The notes under the pieces are model-generated. The model saw only the letters and a program-made list of their open reading frames with translations. It did not search any database and had not been told where the DNA came from. A DNA stretch of 28,832 nt, from positions 1 through 28,832 of the forward strand of contig DAIENA010000004.1 in the NCBI GenBank assembly GCA_027341315.1, written 5' to 3'. Positions 26,801 through 28,832 of this stretch are shown in pieces (within the stretch, counting starts at the first letter, position 1; every line of letters starts with the position of its first letter). The stretch comes from an archaeon (GTDB lineage: Archaea > Nanobdellota > Nanobdellia > Pacearchaeales > GW2011-AR1). The position numbers were made by a program, and so were the translations under genes.

Positions 26801-26810
26801 GTTTATAAGT
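26801..26810 (-). promoter_or_regulatory. TATA element of aIF1A
   Basis: ACTTATAAAC on the minus strand, 26 bp before the ATG. It shares the 72-bp intergenic region with the rightward TATA of the next gene. Confidence 0.55.
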
Positions 26811-26818
26811 ATTTGGAT

Positions 26819-26833
26819 GTAAATTTAATAAAG
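26819..26833 (+). promoter_or_regulatory. TATA element of the 26853 gene
   Basis: GTAAATTTAATAAAG, about 26 bp before the ATG at 26853. Confidence 0.5.
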
Positions 26834-26852
26834 AAGGTTCCCTTGTAATTAA

Positions 26853-27461
26853 ATGGAAAACAATTTATACAAAAAGTTTTCACTAGATTACAAAATTTCT
26901 GAAATTGTTGAAAGTTATGAAAAAGAATATAATGTATTATCAGAAACTTTCCTTTTTGTTAAAGAAAAAAAAGAGTTTGGAGATTTCTCAGTTCAATTGA
27001 ATGAGTATCTTTCAAATAAAGCGTTTTTTGCGAGGCTGGTTTGGCCTTATCCTTATTGGAATTTTAAATTTTACAATAAAAAAAAGTTAGAAGATTCCCT
27101 TTACTACCTTTGGGGGGATTTTGTTGAAGCAAATCTTAGAATAAAAAATCTTTTTGAGTTTTTTAAAGATAAAAAAGATGTAAACAATGCCGTCCTTTAC
27201 AAAATAATTAAAGACGGCGGGGCAAGAGAAGGTTCAAGGAGAGGGGCTTTGTATGCAGAAAAATTTAATTTGGACATTAATATTCCTGTTCAATATTCCG
27301 TCGATTCGGATGACTTTTTACTAAAAAATTTTCTGACTTTTTATTCAGATAAAATTGATTTTGAAATGGAGTGTCCGGTTAATTACTTCAAAAATGATTC
27401 CAAAACTCTGGAAGGGTTGGAGGTTAAGAAATTAAAAAATATTTTTGAAGAACTTGCATAA
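26853..27461 (+). CDS. Orphan 202-residue protein
   Basis: Not recognised. Mixed alpha/beta and rich in Lys, Phe, Tyr, Asn and Glu, with no signal peptide, membrane span or metal motif. Notable stretches are FFARLVWPYPYWNFKFYNKK (about 58-77), an aromatic cluster, and a basic-glycine patch IKDGGAREGSRRGALYAEKF (about 119-138) that could bind phosphate or nucleic acid. It diverges from aIF1A and converges with a membrane protein gene. Base composition is as AT-rich as the other orphan genes. Real gene by frame length and promoter; function unknown. Confidence 0.65.
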   Translation: MENNLYKKFSLDYKISEIVESYEKEYNVLSETFLFVKEKKEFGDFSVQLNEYLSNKAFFARLVWPYPYWNFKFYNKKKLEDSLYYLWGDFVEANLRIKNLFEFFKDKKDVNNAVLYKIIKDGGAREGSRRGALYAEKFNLDINIPVQYSVDSDDFLLKNFLTFYSDKIDFEMECPVNYFKNDSKTLEGLEVKKLKNIFEELA

Positions 27462-27471
27462 TTGTTAATTT

Positions 27472-27831
27472 TTAGTAAAAGATTGAGAATAAAATTCCGG
27501 CTACACCGAGGGCAAACCCAATTATTGCCCCTATTGTTGGAAATTGTTTAAAAACAGTGTATGCAATGATTGGTTCAACAATTATTATTGCAGTGATTGA
27601 AATTACACTAATTATCCATATATTTTTGAATGAACTAAATCCTAAGATGTATCCTAATAAAAGTAAAACTCCTGAGAGGGATATAATTAAAAACATTTTT
27701 ATAAAAATTCCTGCAAAATTTGAATTATTCACGGAGTTTAATTTTGCTCCAGAAATTTCTGCGTAGATTGCAATAGATTCTCCAATCAAAATAAGAAGTA
27801 ATGCAATTATTTTTGTTAAATTTTCGTTCAT
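27472..27831 (-). CDS. Small four-helix membrane protein (EmrE/DMT-like half)
   Basis: A 119-residue integral membrane protein with four predicted helices (about 7-25, 43-63, 70-90 and 98-118). The last two, ending YTVFKQFPTIGAIIGFALGVAGILFSIFY, resemble the GxxxG-type final helices of small drug/metabolite transporters, which work as dimers. The first loop (about 27-40) is polar with several Asn. No conserved charged residue such as the EmrE Glu14 is unambiguous (E18 in LIGESIAIYAE is a candidate). The substrate is unknown. Minus-strand TATA at 27852-27861. Confidence 0.72.
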   Translation of the reverse strand: MNENLTKIIALLLILIGESIAIYAEISGAKLNSVNNSNFAGIFIKMFLIISLSGVLLLLGYILGFSSFKNIWIISVISITAIIIVEPIIAYTVFKQFPTIGAIIGFALGVAGILFSIFY

Positions 27832-27862
27832 TATAAAAAGAAAAATTGAATCTATAAAAACC

Positions 27863-28168
27863 TTACAACAAAACTAAACTATACGGAATTCCGCCGATTT
27901 TAAGAACTGCGCCGGGCGTTATAACTCCTGATTCAATTGCGCAGGCGACGGACTTTTCTCCGACGATATTGAAAGTTGCGTCTTCATTTAGCATGTTTAT
28001 CATAATCTCTTTTACTTCTTCTTTTGAAAGGGGGTTTGAATTTTCTCCTTTGTAAAAAGATTCTTTCACGTCGAGCTGTTTTTTTCCCTCGAAGAACTGT
28101 TTTCCAATTAGCTCTTTGTCTGCTACTGCAACGACATCTCTGTAAGATCTGATTATATTTACAAACAT
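27863..28168 (-). CDS. DUF424 family protein
   Basis: A 101-residue archaeal protein of unknown function. The start MFVNIIRSYRDVVAVADKEL, the LIGKQFFEGKKQLDV block, ATFNIVGEKSVACAIESGVI and the final KIGGIPYSLVLL match DUF424. Its neighbours on this strand are aIF2-beta and a zinc-ribbon gene, so a link to translation initiation or RNA is plausible but not shown by sequence. GAGGT (28174-28178 on the opposite strand as ACCTC) provides a Shine-Dalgarno, so it is probably read from a longer message. Confidence 0.88.
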   Translation of the reverse strand: MFVNIIRSYRDVVAVADKELIGKQFFEGKKQLDVKESFYKGENSNPLSKEEVKEIMINMLNEDATFNIVGEKSVACAIESGVITPGAVLKIGGIPYSLVLL

Positions 28169-28212
28169 TTTAGTTACCTCTATTAAACAAAAATAAATAA
28201 AAAATAATTTTT

Positions 28213-28407
28213 TTAATAACCCTTTTTAGCTTCTCCGGACTTTATTGCTTTTTCAGCGTTGTCCTTTGACATCATCGCACAAACAGTTGTCTCGGAGTGT
28301 GTAGGGCATTTTCCTTTTGCCATGAATCCGCCTCTTGCTGTTTGAGTGATTACAGGGTTTTTAACGTTGACCTGTTTCTTGCATTTCATGCATCTTCCTT
28401 GTACCAT
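28213..28407 (-). CDS. Zinc-ribbon protein, DUF5679-like
   Basis: A 64-residue protein with C6-x2-C9 (GRCMKCKKQV) and C34-x2-H37 (KGKCPTH), enough for one zinc site, plus C43. The order 'CxxCKKxVxVKNP...GxxxxKGxCPxx' is that of DUF5679, though the second knuckle here is Cys-x-x-His. A 15-residue helical tail (KDNAEKAIKSGEAKKGY) follows the ribbon. A strong Shine-Dalgarno GGAGGT (28413-28418, minus) lies 5 nt before the ATG, behind a TATA-like box at 28449-28463. It is between aIF2-beta and DUF424 on the same strand. Confidence 0.82.
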   Translation of the reverse strand: MVQGRCMKCKKQVNVKNPVITQTARGGFMAKGKCPTHSETTVCAMMSKDNAEKAIKSGEAKKGY

Positions 28408-28490
28408 TTTTTTACCTCCTTGTAGTTTGATATTTAATAAAGTAAAATTTATTTTTTAAAGGTTCTGGAATTTGTTTTTGGTGACTTTTT

Positions 28491-28598
28491 CTAAATTTTA
28501 ACGTTTACAGGGTGTTTTGCTCCCGATCCGCAATGCCAAAACATGTGTAGTTGATGGCCTTGAAGTCGCTCGGCTCCGCAGCTTCGCAAAGCATATAA
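28491..28598 (-). pseudogene. Decayed in-frame duplicate of the aIF2-beta C-terminus
   Basis: Directly after the aIF2-beta TAA the same frame continues for 36 codons. It ends in MFWHCGSGAKHPVNVKI followed by TAG, beside the genuine ending MLHCLACGAKHPVNVKI. The last ten residues are identical, and the DNA around ACGTTAAAATTTA is too. The C-x-x-C knuckle is broken to HC-G-S-G. The first half (28545-28598) is a GC-rich insertion with a GCTT/AAGC hairpin. It is probably a leftover of a 108-bp tandem duplication or insertion, unlikely to be translated unless the stop is read through. Confidence 0.72.
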
Positions 28599-28832
28599 TT
28601 AAATTTTAACGTTTACCGGATGCTTTGCTCCGCATGCAAGACAGTGAAGCATAGTTTGTTTTCCCGCTTTTACCAATTCAGTGTCGGGTTTTTTACATTC
28701 CCGGCAAAGTACAAATTCGTCAACATATTGCTCTAATTTTGGATTTATTTTTTTTCCTGAAATTTTTATGTTAAGAATTATCCGGTCTCCGTCGACAGTT
28801 GCTTTCGCCGCGAGTTCTTTAGTCAGGAATTT
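28599..28832 (-). CDS. eif2b: Translation initiation factor aIF2-beta, C-terminal part (cut by window edge)
   Basis: Part of the aIF2 heterotrimer that brings initiator tRNA to the ribosome. The visible 77 residues are the end of the middle alpha/beta domain (KFLTKELAAKATVDGDRIIL) and the whole C-terminal zinc ribbon. The ligands are in FVLCRECKKPDTEL and MLHCLACGAKHPVNVKI, a Cys4 ribbon complete in both knuckles. The start lies beyond base 28832. A truncated copy of its last codons follows the stop. Confidence 0.95.
   Translation of the reverse strand, partial: KFLTKELAAKATVDGDRIILNIKISGKKINPKLEQYVDEFVLCRECKKPDTELVKAGKQTMLHCLACGAKHPVNVKI

Overview
The window is AT-rich archaeal chromosome, most likely from a DPANN lineage of the Woesearchaeota/Pacearchaeota/Nanoarchaeota type. 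Several features support this: archaeal-type ThrRS and GlyRS, RFC small and large clamp-loader subunits, RadA, an RPA-like single-strand binding protein, aEF1-beta, aIF1A, aIF2-beta, a Dim2/Pno1-like KH protein, the ribosomal protein eL41, Taw3, DUF424, FtsZ, and two tRNA genes with bulge-helix-bulge-type introns and no encoded CCA. Genes are small and tightly packed, often with 4-bp overlaps. Most first genes have a TATA element centred about 24-27 bp before the ATG, which implies leaderless mRNAs. Shine-Dalgarno motifs appear mainly at operon-internal starts, ftsZ and the transposase. The phylum is an inference; no 16S rRNA is present.

Layout. 1-2371 (minus): glyS (cut by the window edge), a small Cys4 protein and thrS. 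2641-4581: a secreted papain-fold protein, a stand-alone ATP-grasp protein whose 3' end overlaps it in antisense, eL41 and an orphan gene. 4705-7240: rfcS, a nucleoside-deoxyribosyltransferase-like gene and rfcL, linked by ATGA overlaps. 7237-8004 (minus): an alpha/beta hydrolase. 8052-8934: an IS5-like insertion sequence whose transposase frame has no stop inside the element.

8979-14293 is the most interesting block. It has ten consecutive small single-span proteins, eight of which carry class III (archaellin/type IV pilin-like) signal peptides ending in K/R-G before a hydrophobic helix. A short basic gene and an A24-family prepilin peptidase follow. No assembly ATPase or platform protein lies in the window, so this is a pilin and pseudopilin set with its own processing enzyme, of unknown job.

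14290-20999 holds a HIT-fold protein without its histidine triad, a Josephin/C39-like cysteine peptidase candidate, aEF1-beta, RPA, a DUF457 membrane protein, radA, an intron-containing tRNA-Arg, a KamA-type radical SAM aminomutase, Taw3 and a small helical protein. ftsZ follows at 21120, with a palindromic, Shine-Dalgarno-bearing leader. Downstream of it is a strikingly GC-rich, hairpin-forming stretch (22317-22440) that looks more like RNA than protein. 22512-25585 has two orphan genes, a nitroreductase, a CX5R phosphatase-like protein and mnmA. tRNA-Asn with an intron follows; its last 19 bp are repeated after a structured ~80-bp spacer. The window ends with translation genes (Dim2-like, aIF1A, DUF424, DUF5679-like, aIF2-beta), two further unknown genes and a decayed in-frame duplicate of the aIF2-beta C-terminus.
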